Assembly: GCA_028583415.1 (NCBI GenBank)
Contig: CM053266.1
Coordinates: 33,413,758 to 33,477,757, forward strand
Direction: 5' to 3'
Source of the DNA: Protea cynaroides
Lineage: Eukaryota > Streptophyta > Magnoliopsida > Proteales > Proteaceae
Length of the DNA: 64,000 bases
Under the pieces are notes generated by a model. That model had not been told where the DNA came from and did not search any database. It saw only the letters and a list, made by a program, of their open reading frames with translations. Below, piece by piece: positions 35,946 to 47,249 of this stretch (the stretch's first letter is position 1; the number at the start of each line of letters is the position of its first letter). A program made the position numbers and the translations under genes.

Positions 35946-37140
35946 CTGCAGCAACTACCACACCAAATTAGTGATTGACATTATTTAACTACCTTGGACG
36001 CTATCATACCAACCCATATAACTAATAATTCTAATACTTACATGCTCCCCCATATAATATAAACAAATAAATATTAGAATATCATCTCATCAAATTATCC
36101 AAATAAAATCAAAATAACATATGTTGCTGGATATTTGACACACATGATTGCATAATGCCAAAAAAATGAAGATGTCTATTTCAACAATTAGAGTGCTAAC
36201 CATTCAAAATGATGGACACAACGGGTCAGCCTACATGTTTGAGAACAGCAAACTCTAAATCATTTTGAAAGTTGTTGTAGAAAAGAAAATTAAAAAAATA
36301 TTTTTTACACTTAGTTCTGTATTAGGGCAATTCTGCCTGTAAGATCTGAAAATGAAGCTTGAATGTGCCAAAATTCAAATTAAATGGAAACGCTTACTTT
36401 GATCACACAATTCTCTAAATCATGTGCAGGATCAGGTAAATATGCAAGATAAAATACAATGTGTTATCTTAACCTCCTTGCATTTATTCTTGCGTTATTG
36501 ATCACGAGGATTAGATGAGGTAAACACGAAAGAATTAAAGAAATATTATAAAGATAGTTTCTATGGATCTAATCAACTTTAACAAAACTACCCATGCCAA
36601 TTAACGTACCAGGACACAGGAAATATGCTCTTGTACAGAAGGAAAAGGTTGGGGGTGAAGAGAAGAGGCTGGTATAATGCTTACCTCACCAAACTAATAG
36701 GCGGTAAAATAAGTATATCTAATTGCAAGCCCAAAATGGTATCGACACCTTCACTGGATCAATACGCTGGTGGGGAGGGGGAAAGGAACACAAATACAAA
36801 ACACTCAGCTATACGCCTCTACAACAAACTGACAGATCTTCTAATAACGAGATAAGAAATAAGATCAAACCAGTACAATATCTCCTGATTCCATGATTAG
36901 AAATTCGAAGACAAGAAACAAATTCAGCTTGAGATCTCACATTCAGGGTGTAGAAATAAATAATTGAAAAGGAAAAGGGAAATCAGAATCTGTATGTTGC
37001 TATGACGATACCTCGGTACTATCGAATTGAGAAAGGAACAAGAAACGATCAAAAAAGAAGCGTACCTCTGGGCTCTGGTAGGTTAAAAAAAAAAAACAAA
37101 AAGGAAAGCGGATAAAACCCTAACTTCCTTGCAAAGGAGG
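35946..37140 (-). other. 5'UTR intron and first untranslated exon of the RS2Z gene
   Basis: On the minus strand the donor CCCAGAG|GTACGC at 37065 pairs with the acceptor GTTGCTGCAG at 35946. The untranslated exon contains TTAGGGTTTTATC, a motif common in plant translation/RNA gene promoters (telo-box-like TTAGGGTTT). A TATA-like ATATAAATG (plus 37165-37172) lies 30 bases before the presumed start near 37135. Confidence 0.6.
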
Positions 37141-37352
37141 GCAAGTTCGTCCCGTCGTCCTTGCATTTATATGACTAATGGACCGATTTGGATGGTCTAG
37201 ATTTGTTTTTGGCAAATCAAAGGCTTCAAAAATCTAGAGGAAATGGGCTATTTGCGTCATCATCACCAGCACTGTTTCTCCATGCGGCGGCACATGCTTC
37301 TCTACCCCCAACCAAATAAATAAAATAAAAAATCCCAACCCGGCTGCGCTTC

Positions 37353-37566
37353 CACCTTGCCACGTCAGCCACCAAAGCGTATCTTGGATTGGCCGGCTCC
37401 AATCCAACTGCTGTGTTTGGTTGGTTATTTTGAAACCAGTTCATCCCTAGCGCTAAGAACACCTTGCCACGTCAGCCACCAAAGCGTATCTTGGATTGGC
37501 CGGCTCCAATCCAACTGCTGTGTTTGGTTGGTTATTTTGAAACCAGTTCATCCCTAGCGCTAAGAA
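37353..37566. repeat. Perfect 107-bp tandem duplication
   Basis: Copies 37353-37459 and 37460-37566 appear identical at every base. They lie about 200 bp upstream of the RS2Z transcription start (minus). Confidence 0.9.
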
Positions 37567-37591
37567 GTACAACAGAGGGGATCTACATCCG

Positions 37592-37697
37592 CTCTTCCAA
37601 GAGAATTTGTCCTATCGGTTAGGATGGATTGGGATATTCGAGTCTCAGGTATCGCCTATCCAATAGGGTTGCCACTTCTCCTCCAAATTCTCTTGGA
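37592..37697. repeat. Inverted repeat, MITE-like
   Basis: TTCCAAGAGAATTTG at the left is exactly complementary to CAAATTCTCTTGGAA at the right, 105 bp overall. Confidence 0.5.
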
Positions 37698-37734
37698 AAA
37701 AAAAGATTTGAATCCCAATAGAATAAAAGTGGTA

Positions 37735-38300
37735 GTGTGTCTATGTAATTAGTAAAATAGTATTTAATATGCCAATTATACACGTACTAGATTTAAATGT
37801 ATTTTTACAAACTACGGCATGGATTCTCAAAAAATCATATTTATATTGAAACGTATTAAATATGTTTTAACGTATATTGCCGTATTTAACATAGAAAAAA
37901 AATGGAATTAATAAAATAAAAAAAATTCCCCCCCCTCTCCTTCTCTTTCTTTTTCTTTCCTACCATTTCGATTTTTTTCCCCAAATCCCTGAACCCTACT
38001 ACTGAATGAACCCTTTCGACTTTGATATGTGTGTTATGCTAATGAGATGACGATTTTATTTGAATGTCATGAATTGCAACTTTTGTTTGTATATAAATTT
38101 GTATTTATATGTTATTATTTTATTTGTTAAATGATGCAGACGTCTATTACATAGTGAATATAACTCCGCAATTTCAGTAAAAATGTTGTATTAATATCAT
38201 ATATGTTTTTTTGAACTTGATTTTTAACCTCTGTATTTAAGTTTGATTGTGTTTAATACATGTTCGTATCCGTATTTGAATGCTTATCGCTCCCAAACTT
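37735..38300 (+). mobile_element. Dispersed AT-rich element, copy 1
   Basis: About 565 bp that recurs, reverse-complemented, at 40285-40872. Shared marks include ACGTATTAAATATG...GCCGTATTTAA and GTTCGTATCCGTATTTGAATG. The ends carry a weak inverted motif (GTTAGTAA). There is no coding capacity. A poly-C/CT tract lies at 37930-37965. Probably a non-autonomous DNA transposon. Confidence 0.5.
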
Positions 38301-38920
38301 ACTAACTAAGGATGCATGTCATTTGTACAACCTCAAATCCGATGGTCATAAATCACGAGATACATAATAAGGAGATTCATGTGTGTTACAGAGGATTAGC
38401 TATTCCTCTGAAAGCAGTCAACATTCCCATTCTTTGTTGAAAAGTCCTTCAAACTCTCGACCCAACTAGGGATTCCTCTTTTGATTGTCCATTGAAACTA
38501 AATAGTGTTTTCGTTGTCTGCAACTCAAATTCACTCTTCAAATTCGACCCAACTATCACCATTGATTTCGTTGTCTACAAGTTCATCCTTGTATATGGGA
38601 AAGTTTTTCCATGACCATTTTGCATATGGGAAAGTTCATTCTTGTATCTTCTTAAGGGATCCATCCTTGGGTGGGACGCGAGGGGGGAGATTTTCACAAA
38701 CTTGACACGTCTATCATTGTTTTCCGTGTATATCATTGTTTCCCATCATATATTGGAGGGAGAGGTATAGAAGGGGAGGAAAGAGGAAGGGTTGGGTGAA
38801 ATTGAAATTTTGTGTCATCATGGTTAACCTTATTCTAATTTAAATATCTTAAACACAATATATGGAATGTTGAATACCTTGGCGTAATTCATATAAACGT
38901 TAAAAATCTAGGTGTATTTT
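38301..38920. other. Spacer without supported genes
   Basis: Short open frames only; no motif recognised. Confidence 0.3.
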
Positions 38921-38923
38921 AAA

Positions 38924-39087
38924 AGGGTGTCTCAGTGCACGAGGCTCCGACTATTGCAAAGTTTGGAGATGGATGATGTACACAGTCTTACCCTCGCAAT
39001 GTAAAAAAGTTGTCTCCATGTTTTGAACTGACCGTAACTATCAAGTTGCAATATGACAACCTTACCGTAAGACCAAGGCTCACCTTC
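38924..39087 (-). mobile_element. Au-type SINE, degenerate
   Basis: Read on the minus strand: GAGCCTTGG..., GTAAGGTTGT, GGTCAGTTCAAAAC (B-box region), GGGTAAGACTGTGTAC, CCTCGTGCACTGAGACACCC. The same order is seen in the copies at 56556 and 63088. More diverged than those, with no clear target duplication. Confidence 0.7.
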
Positions 39088-39099
39088 TAAAAAATTAAC

Positions 39100-40284
39100 T
39101 TCTCGGATGGACTGCACAAGCTATGCTTGTTATGGTGCACAAATCCCCTCTTAAGATATAATATTATCTAAAATTACCCTTTTAATTGGGATGAGATTCC
39201 ATATAAGTGTGCACGAAACCTTGCACCGAGAATCAGTTTGTAGGAAAAATTTGTCCATTATGTTAATTGGAGAGTTTTTTCAAGCAGCCTAAATGTTTGT
39301 TGAGGTATTTTGGATAAGGTCGAAATTTTGTTGATAAGTAGAATCTGAGGTCCTTCACAATCATATGTCAAGTTTCAATCCAAACAAACTTGATTAAGTG
39401 AAAAATAAAGACTTCAAAATGTTGAATTATAGAATTAAGGGAGGTGGTGTATGTTAGTTCACGGATGAATGGAAGTATGATAGAAAACACAGTGAAGACA
39501 TGCAAGTTATGTGATTGTACGTGACTCTAGATTTGACATGTGATCAATTCAAATATCCCAAACTTTCAATGGTTGGAATTGTCATTGTAACATCCCACAT
39601 GACGCAAGAAGGTGTGCCACTCAAAAACTGGTTCGGCAATATTATGTGAATCAATTGTAACCATTGCATTGTGCAAGTATCTAGAACTCCATCTACTCAT
39701 TGGGCAATTACTTATATAAAAATAAGAATAAGTCCAAAAAAAATAAATAATAAAATTTATTATTATTATTTTAACTTTTTTTATACCATATTTGGAAGGC
39801 AAAAAAGAAAACAAAGTTAAAAAATTATTGAAAAATATAAAAAGAAAAATAATGGCATATAAATTGATCATTACTTTTGTATATTTCTTTTTCATCTATT
39901 TATTACACTCAAACACATCCTTTAGTGATGATATGGCAATTTCCTTCAAAATAGTTTTGATGGTAAGATACTATTGATCTTCAAGGGTGCCTAGTTGAAT
40001 CTTCGGTTGTGTTCGAATGTCAAGAAAAGAATAAACAAAAATCTTGAATGAAAAAAAAAAAACATACTCTTAATGTTTGTTTATGATTGAAACGAAAAGA
40101 AATAAAGTTTTAAAATTATATTAATCAAAAGAATATCAAATCCAAACCATTTAACATCCTCAACAATAAACAAAGTAGGGATCCAGTAGAAGAGTCAAAT
40201 GACTCAAATGACAATTGACCCAGATAAACTATATCCCACCTTAGTAATCAATTTTGTACCATAATTAGTAAGTTTGAGAATGAC
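39100..40284. other. AT-rich spacer without supported genes
   Basis: Includes A/T homopolymer-rich stretches (39720-39850, 40050). No exon or known repeat family is assigned. Confidence 0.3.
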
Positions 40285-40621
40285 AACATTCAGGTACGGA
40301 TACGTATATTTATTAAACGTAATTAAACTTTAATATGGGGATTCTGATTCACAAAAAACACATACAACTTTAATACGTAATGTTTAATACATATTTAATA
40401 CGGCAACACTTTTACTAAAAATAAGAACATATATTTACTATGAAATAAGTACATCATTCAACTAGTAGAATATATAAAGAAACAAAAAAAAGTTTACAGT
40501 CCATGAAAATCACATAAAATCTGTTTCTTAGTAACATAAAACACATATCATAACCAGAAGAGTTCATACGACAGTTGAGTTTTCGGGATTTCGGAAAAAT
40601 CAAAAAATTAGGAAAGAAAGC

Positions 40622-40659
<38 letters not shown>

Positions 40660-40872
40660 TTTTATTTTATTTTTTGTTTTTATTATTTTCACTTTATATG
40701 TTTAATACGGCAATACGTGTTTAAAACGTATTTAATATAGTTGAATATAAAAAAAGTACTCTTTTTTTTAGAATCTATGCAATAGTTGGTAAAAATATGT
40801 TAAAAAAGTTAAAAATTTGAAACTCGTATAATCCATGTATTAAAATGCTACTTTACTAACGTGTTAGTACGC
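40285..40872 (-). mobile_element. Dispersed AT-rich element, copy 2 (inverted)
   Basis: Reverse-complement relative of 37735-38300 (for example TACGGATACGTATAT...TTAAACGTAATTAAACTTTAAT against the other copy's end). It contains a (GA)n run at 40622-40658. It abuts the 3' side of the tRNA-Lys gene. Confidence 0.5.
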
Positions 40873-40906
40873 AAAAAAAAAAAATTTGGTAATTCAAATT
40901 AATCCA

Positions 40907-40979
40907 CGCCGTCTGTGGGAATCGAACCCACGACCACATGGTTAAAAGCCATGCGCTCTACCAGCTGAGCTAAGACGGC
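40907..40979 (-). tRNA. trnK-UUU: tRNA-Lys (anticodon UUU)
   Basis: On the minus strand a 73-nt cloverleaf: acceptor arms GCCGTCT and AGACGGC with discriminator G, A box TAGCTCAGCTGG, anticodon stem CATGG/CCATG around the loop CTTTTAA, and B box GGTTCGATTCC. There is no intron and no encoded CCA, as expected for a nuclear gene. A T-rich run (12 T on the minus strand, 40873-40884) downstream fits Pol III termination, and a CATATAG TATA-like motif lies just upstream of the gene. Confidence 0.95.
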
Positions 40980-41154
40980 AAATCTATATGCAACACTTTA
41001 TCAAACACATTTAGACGAAGATATTTGAGTTGAACACCAACTTTGAAGTCAGCTCATGAATCTTTTAACCTTCACCAACACAAAACCCTAGCACATGCCT
41101 TCAATGGCGGCCAGGAAACTAAACATAACAAGCACGGGACTCTATTGCATCCAA

Positions 41155-41433
41155 GGGTGTCAATCAGTACGGTATCAGTAATTTGATACGGTGCAAAAAA
41201 AAAAAAAAAATCACTTATTGTTACCATACCAAGTAGAAATATAGTATCAAAACTTATTACATTACCGTACCAGTTAGGTACGATTTTTAGCCATCAGTAT
41301 AGTGTTTCTATATGGTACAAAAACAGTTTTGGGTTCGTTACAAGCTTTGGTTTATAATTCGGTACGAAATATTGTTCTAATTCGGTGCAAAATATGGTCC
41401 TAATTCGAAACCATCTTGAACACTCGTCGTCTT

Positions 41434-41467
<34 letters not shown>

Positions 41468-41470
41468 ATA
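41155..41470. other. TE remnant with AAGGGTGTCAA tip, followed by (TA)n
   Basis: CAAGGGTGTCAATCAGTACGG resembles the left end of the hAT-like element at 44735, and ...GGTACGGTA/TTCGGTAC motifs recur to 41400, but no matching right end was found. (TA)n spans about 41436-41463. Confidence 0.35.
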
Positions 41471-41869
41471 TATTATAAAAATATATATATGGTATATGCC
41501 GCTTGAACATTTATCATCTTACAAATATTAATTTTTAGTTAGTACACGTACATAAATCCATATGAATGATATAGAAAATCAACATAGAAACATTCATAAG
41601 TTTGATATGGGGACAAGACCTAATAAAATTATTCACATTTTTTACAAAATGAATTGTCTGAGGGTTGGATTGTAAGGGTGATTGATTGATGGTTAGACAA
41701 CTACATTAATGAGTAAATTTTCAAGAAGCGTTGCTTCACCTGTACTTTGTAGCGTGACCTATCAGACCTAGTGTAGATTCAAGTCCGAAAGACATCTGCA
41801 TCGATGCCTCTCATATGTCCTTATGTGATTAACATTCATTTTTAGGTTTTATTGCATTTTTTATTTGTT

Positions 41870-42205
41870 GGCTTTGTTTGGTTACAAGGGGAATTGAAGG
41901 GAAGGGAAGTGAAATCTTTTATTTTTAAATAAAAATTTTTATGATTGTCAATGATTGTATAAATTACCTGAACTTCTTAACATATTTAGTAATGATACTT
42001 ATAAGATATAAAATTTATTTTTCTTTTCAAATGGAAAGGATTTGGATACAAAGTAAAGTGCAAATTAATAACTAAATATGGAATAATTTAGAATTAATTA
42101 CATAGCAATATGATAACATATGTTGCAATCATTACAAATTTTTTCATTTAAAGTCTAAAAGTTTCACTTCCATTCCTTTAATTTCCCCTCCAACCAAACA
42201 AAGCC
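41870..42205. mobile_element. 336-bp MITE with 44-bp inverted repeats
   Basis: The left end GGCTTTGTTTGGTTACAAGG and the reverse-complemented right end GGCTTTGTTTGGTTGGAGGG continue to match through GGGAAGTGAAA / GGAAGTGAAA. The middle is AT-rich and non-coding. The target duplication was not resolved. Confidence 0.75.
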
Positions 42206-44162
42206 GTTGGGGAATTATTGGTTTATGTTAAAATCTAAAAAGTAAGTTTCAAATATTACATTTTAAAGATAACTTTTCAAATGATTTTTTTTGTCTTTTA
42301 TGGGGAATAGAGATGAGGAGAGGTATTGGTGCGTGTCGAACGCAACTAAAAATAAATTACTCTACCTACAATGAATAGTAATGATAAATAAAGATCGATC
42401 CACAGAGACTAGTTAATCAAATTGTATACTTATCAAGAAAAATGAGGATTTTCTTCTGCAATTTAATTGACAACAAAATTAAGTAATAAAAATTCAATGG
42501 AAGATGATGTCAATTCAAGGAAATTTACTCACGGCTGTAAATTGATCACTGACCTCATATATATATTTATATTATTCTCTATTCAAATATTTAATCAAGG
42601 ATTGTCAAAAAGCTAGACAATCCTTACCTTCCCTAATTTCATTAATTTGAGCTCAGCACATAATTTAATTCTTATCAATAAATCAATTGGTATTAAACAA
42701 TCCTCATGAATTTACTGATAGCATTACACTTTCGGAGGGAATTAAAGATGAACAACAATCTAACAAGCGTCAGATTATTTAATTCATTATATGTTTACTT
42801 TAAGCAAGTAACAAAAATTTGGATCATAATTGTTTTGTTCAATTGCTATTTTTCCTGAACACCATAACAATTACATATTATGGATTCAGGTTAACAATAA
42901 ATCACATAACTCAATCAATTAATAGGTCTCTTAATAAACTGAATCATGCAACCATTAACTTGAAAAATCATGAAACACAGATATTTGAATAAAAAAATAA
43001 ATAAAATTAAGAACAGAGTCTCACAATTTTACTAACCAGATTGAATTTTCCTTGAATCGACTAAAAAATTTAGCTAGACATGATAGAAAAGAAAGATAAA
43101 ATAAATAAAACTATCTTCTCAATAATTCTTGAATGCTCTATTACGTAACATTTACATTGCTTAAATAGCCAGAGTCAAGAAGATTAAAACTGATATGTCT
43201 AGAATTGACAACCTTATTACATAGAAATAAAGATTAAACAAAATTCTTTTGCCTAGATTAGATAGAGAATCATTCCATCGTTAACAAAATATCACATCTA
43301 GACTTGCTAATCTTTGTAATATTCCATAGAGGTATATATTCTCCTCAAGATCTATGACAATCAATCAAATCATTCCAATAATAAATCTTCAATGGGTGGT
43401 AATCTTCCTTCTCTGGTTTGAATTCAAATTAATTTTTCAGATCAGATTTTTGGATCACATTTGATTTATAGAATTCTTTCCATATTAAAAACCTACATGA
43501 AATTCAGAAGGTCATTATTTAAAATATCAGAATTTTTTTTATTTTAAACATAAATTACCAATACTTTCCACCAATGTCTTATATATAAAGAATCATAAAT
43601 AAGTACCATAAGACATATAATATGTTAAATAGACTAAATATAATAGAAATAAATATATAAAATTATGAATCCATCAGGAATATAAATGCAATATTGACAA
43701 TAGTTATGTCTCTCGATCTTTTTTAAAGAATTGTGTATTTACGGATAGGTATCTTTTGGAAAAGGTGGTATTTCTATAATGTAGAGTTATGTATTATAAT
43801 GTAGAGTTATGTATTATATTTTTTTCGTATAAAGACAGATTTAATGGTATTTCAATGTATGAAAAATGTGTCTTTATATAAGGACATCTATGTATAGACA
43901 TATATGAAAATGAGTGACTTATACGAAATGGTACCTTTGTAAACGGACATGTCCAATATGAAAATATGCATTTATATAAAGACATGTCTATATCAACCTG
44001 TATTAAAGGGTAATTTTCAATTGTACCTTCTTGAATAACTATACTTTTCATTGAACCTTTTTGGATGGGTGTTCCTTTTCATCGTACCATTTTGAAAGGC
44101 CCCACTCACCTACAAATAAGAAGAGGTAGCTAGTATCCAAAACACCATGAATTCAAAATCAC

Positions 44163-44194
<32 letters not shown>

Positions 44195-44734
44195 CTCTCT
44201 TCAACTCTCTTTGTGATCGAATTGTCTTTCTGTTTTACATTTTTTTGTTTTAAGAGTATTGATCACAATCTTTGGTATTCTGATGTAGACCAGTGTGTGA
44301 GTACAACATATACTGGAAGGACTTCTTAGGGGTTGTTTCATCTTGGCAATTGATTCACGAGAACCCTTTGCACCATAAGGGGCCGGTAAATACAATCTTA
44401 AGAATAAAACCGGTGGCACAGCTGAGTCTTACCATTGCTATTATAAGATTGTTACTTTGTATTTTTAAGTCACTTACATCTTATAATTTACTACATGTAC
44501 TTTGTATTATACTTTGATTGTTATCATATTAAGTCAATTTTATTAGACCATTATATGAATCAAAAAATTAGATTGAACCAAATTTATTATAAGGGAAAAT
44601 AAATAGAGAAAAATGTACCTTAATTCTTTAATTAAATGTTTTTTTTTTCCTATCACAGCAATTACAATTTTTTTTTAATATTTAGTTTCGTTGTGTAAAC
44701 TACATTTTGTATCCTCACCAGTATACATCCTAAC
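42206..44734. other. AT-rich stretch, probable old transposon debris
   Basis: No gene is supported. 43780-43820 has a 22-bp unit twice (ATAATGTAGAGTTATGTATT). 43860-44010 has repeated GACATGTC/AAAGACA motifs. A (CT)n tract lies at 44162-44190. Confidence 0.35.
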
Positions 44735-45397
44735 TAAGGGTGTCAAAAATGGGCCCGGACCGGTAGCACGGACTGAGCCAGCCCGATATAACCCGAACCC
44801 AACATGGACCGAACCTTAATGGACATGTTTCGGTCTCGGCTTGTAAAGCCCGACACCGTTTCAGCCCAAACCGAAACCAAACCGGACCAGCCCGTTAAGA
44901 AGCCCGAACTAACCCGAACCAATAATACATAACCCAAACACCGGTAAGGTCCATTCGGACCCAGTTTCTTAATTTTAATGGTTTTAAATTTTGATGAATT
45001 ATATTACACTGTTATAGTTCACTTCTTGATCGGAAAGATTATATGAATCTATAGTTGAAAAGAGTATGTTAATTGTTACAATTTACTGAATTACATGCAT
45101 ATAGAATGAATGATTCTAATTTTATAGATAGAAATAATAAAATAGGCCATATATCTTACATATAAAATAGGCCCGATAAGCTTGATAAGCCCGGTCCAGA
45201 CCGAACCAGTCCGAAATCACCTCAATAAACCCAACCCGATAACAAACCGACACCGGACCAGCCCGATTGTTATTGTGTCCAGCGCAACCCAACCCAACCC
45301 GAACTCTTAATGGACATGTTTTGGGTTGGACTTATAAAACCCGACACCGATTTAGCCCGGACCGAAACCGGCCCGGACCAGCCCGTTGACACCCTTA
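44735..45397. mobile_element. hAT-type non-autonomous element with perfect 8-bp TSD
   Basis: 663 bp beginning TAAGGGTGTCAA and ending TTGACACCCTTA, flanked on both sides by ATCCTAAC (44727-44734 and 45398-45405). The 8-bp duplication is the hAT signature. The GC-rich arms (GGGCCCGGACCGG type) are inverted relative to each other. No transposase. Confidence 0.85.
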
Positions 45398-45707
45398 ATC
45401 CTAACACATTTCCCTTCGAAAATAAAGACCTTATATTTTTCGTGTTTAGCAATACTACTTCTCCTTAAGGTAATCATCCGACCAGGTAGATTTTAGGTTT
45501 CAGTTCCGCACATAGGCATGGTTTCAGTTCTGCACATAGGCGTGGTTTCAGTTCAACGTTTCATCGTTCACAGTCTCCTTTTTCTTCCATTCTTCTTCTC
45601 CAAGCTTTTCCTCACTGATTCTTGCTGCCTATTTTGTTTTTGTTTTTTTTTTTTTTTTCCAGTGGGCTTTCTCATCTAATCTGGGCTTTGTCCATATTCG
45701 ACTCAAC

Positions 45708-47249
45708 ATGGAGCCAAGTTCCTCCGTTCCTCATCGGGGGCGTCTGAGGGTCCCCCAGTGCTTGAGACTGGGGAATCTGATGTTACGGTACCATCACCAT
45801 CCTCTACCATCACTCCTTTAACTTCTTTTGCCCCAAGTAATGTTCTTGAAATCTCTACTAACGAGGACCCTTCCTTGAATGTATCTCCTACTTTGACATT
45901 GGTTGAAAAAGTGATTACAAGTAAATCTGTTCGACGTCAAGCCGTTTTGGAGGGGTTAACTAAGGCATGGAACACCAACTGCAGGGTTCGTGCTATGCTT
46001 TTACATTCTGATATTTATATCTTCACGTTTACCCATGTGTGATGGATCTTATGAATGTTTTAAACGAATCTTCGTGGTCTATTGCTGGACATTTAGTGAT
46101 TTTAGATCGTTGGAATTCTGAAGGTCGATGGGATTTTGCGCATTTTCCAATCTAGGTACAGTTTTTCGGCTTACCCTCATAAGTTATTACTGAAGCAATG
46201 GTATCCAAGATTGTTCGTAAAGTGGGTTTTCCTTTACGCATTATGAATATTGATGGGATTTCCAGAGGAAAAAGGGTTTCATTTCTCAAAGCCCGGATTT
46301 GGTGGTCTGTGCATTCTCCACTCTGTGATTCATTTACTTTGAAGAGGTAACTTCGGCTAGATCGCCTCATTCTTCTCCGATATGAGCGGCTCCCTGTCTT
46401 CCGCTATTACTATGGCCGTGTTGGACATGAATATGAACGGTGTGACGAGTATTATGCAGATTGCCATAATCATATTCAAACTCATCAGTGTGGTGATAAA
46501 GGATCCTGTCCAGATTTGCCTCATCTGCTTTTCTCTGTCGATTTAGAAGGCACTCCCCTGACAAAGCAACTATTAGAGCAAGCTCAGGAGTTTACTTCCT
46601 CCATAAATTATGAGCAGTCGACGATGACGCAGACATAGTCTGGTTCCGCTGGAAAACCGTTGCAGGTCACCCGTGATGTTGCTGGTTTTCTAAGCCGATC
46701 AGTGGTTGCCCAAGAGAAATTACCCAAATACCCTCCTCCAGATCCTTCTGGAGTTGACGCTAGTCCTCTCACACGTAGCGATAGCCCTGTCGTTCCTCCA
46801 ATAGATATTTATTCTGTAGTTCTCTCTTCAATTTCGGATGCAGGTTTGGGTGTGATGCTGTCTTCATGGGGTCCACGAATGGTATCTTCTCATTTGGGCC
46901 TTTGGTATTATCAAATCTCCAGCAGGTGTTTATTCAAGATTATATTCACCATAATCCTTCCTTGGTGGCAGCTATACTTAATCTGGCTCCTTAAATGTCG
47001 GGGTTATCATTGGTGAGGGGAGTGACTCATTCTCCTACTAAGGTGGGGACTTTAATAGCGCAGCCCATCCCTCTCTCAATTGCTCTGCCGACTGCACACT
47101 CTGTCATCCCTTTCCAACCCCGATCCAAACGACCACAACAAGCAAGCGATGATATTGATGAAGAATCTTCTGCTCATGGTTATTTTTTAACATCTGGCCC
47201 TGTGGAGGTTGGGGGGAATCAGCCCCGTGGGGAGCAACGAAGGTATTGA
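45708..47249 (+). pseudogene. L1 ORF1 (DUF4283 / CCHC-type RNA-binding protein), broken
   Basis: Starts at an ATG (45708) and shifts frame before 45758. A DUF4283-like domain follows (VRAMLLHSD, then GHLVILDRWN, WDFAHFP, KVGFPLRIMNIDG). The zinc knuckle at 46380-46443 reads YERLPVFRYYYGRVGHEYERC, in which the first two Cys of the CX2C pair have become Arg and Tyr. Stops near 46040, 46155 and 46349 confirm loss of function. Confidence 0.8.

Noticed and set aside
39566..39977. Hydrophobic open frames on both strands
   Set aside because: AT-rich sequence yields Ile/Phe/Lys frames by chance; no start context or homology.
40620..40660. Short-period (GA)n and TA repeats as a CRISPR or satellite array
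   Set aside because: Simple microsatellites without spacer structure; eukaryotic context.
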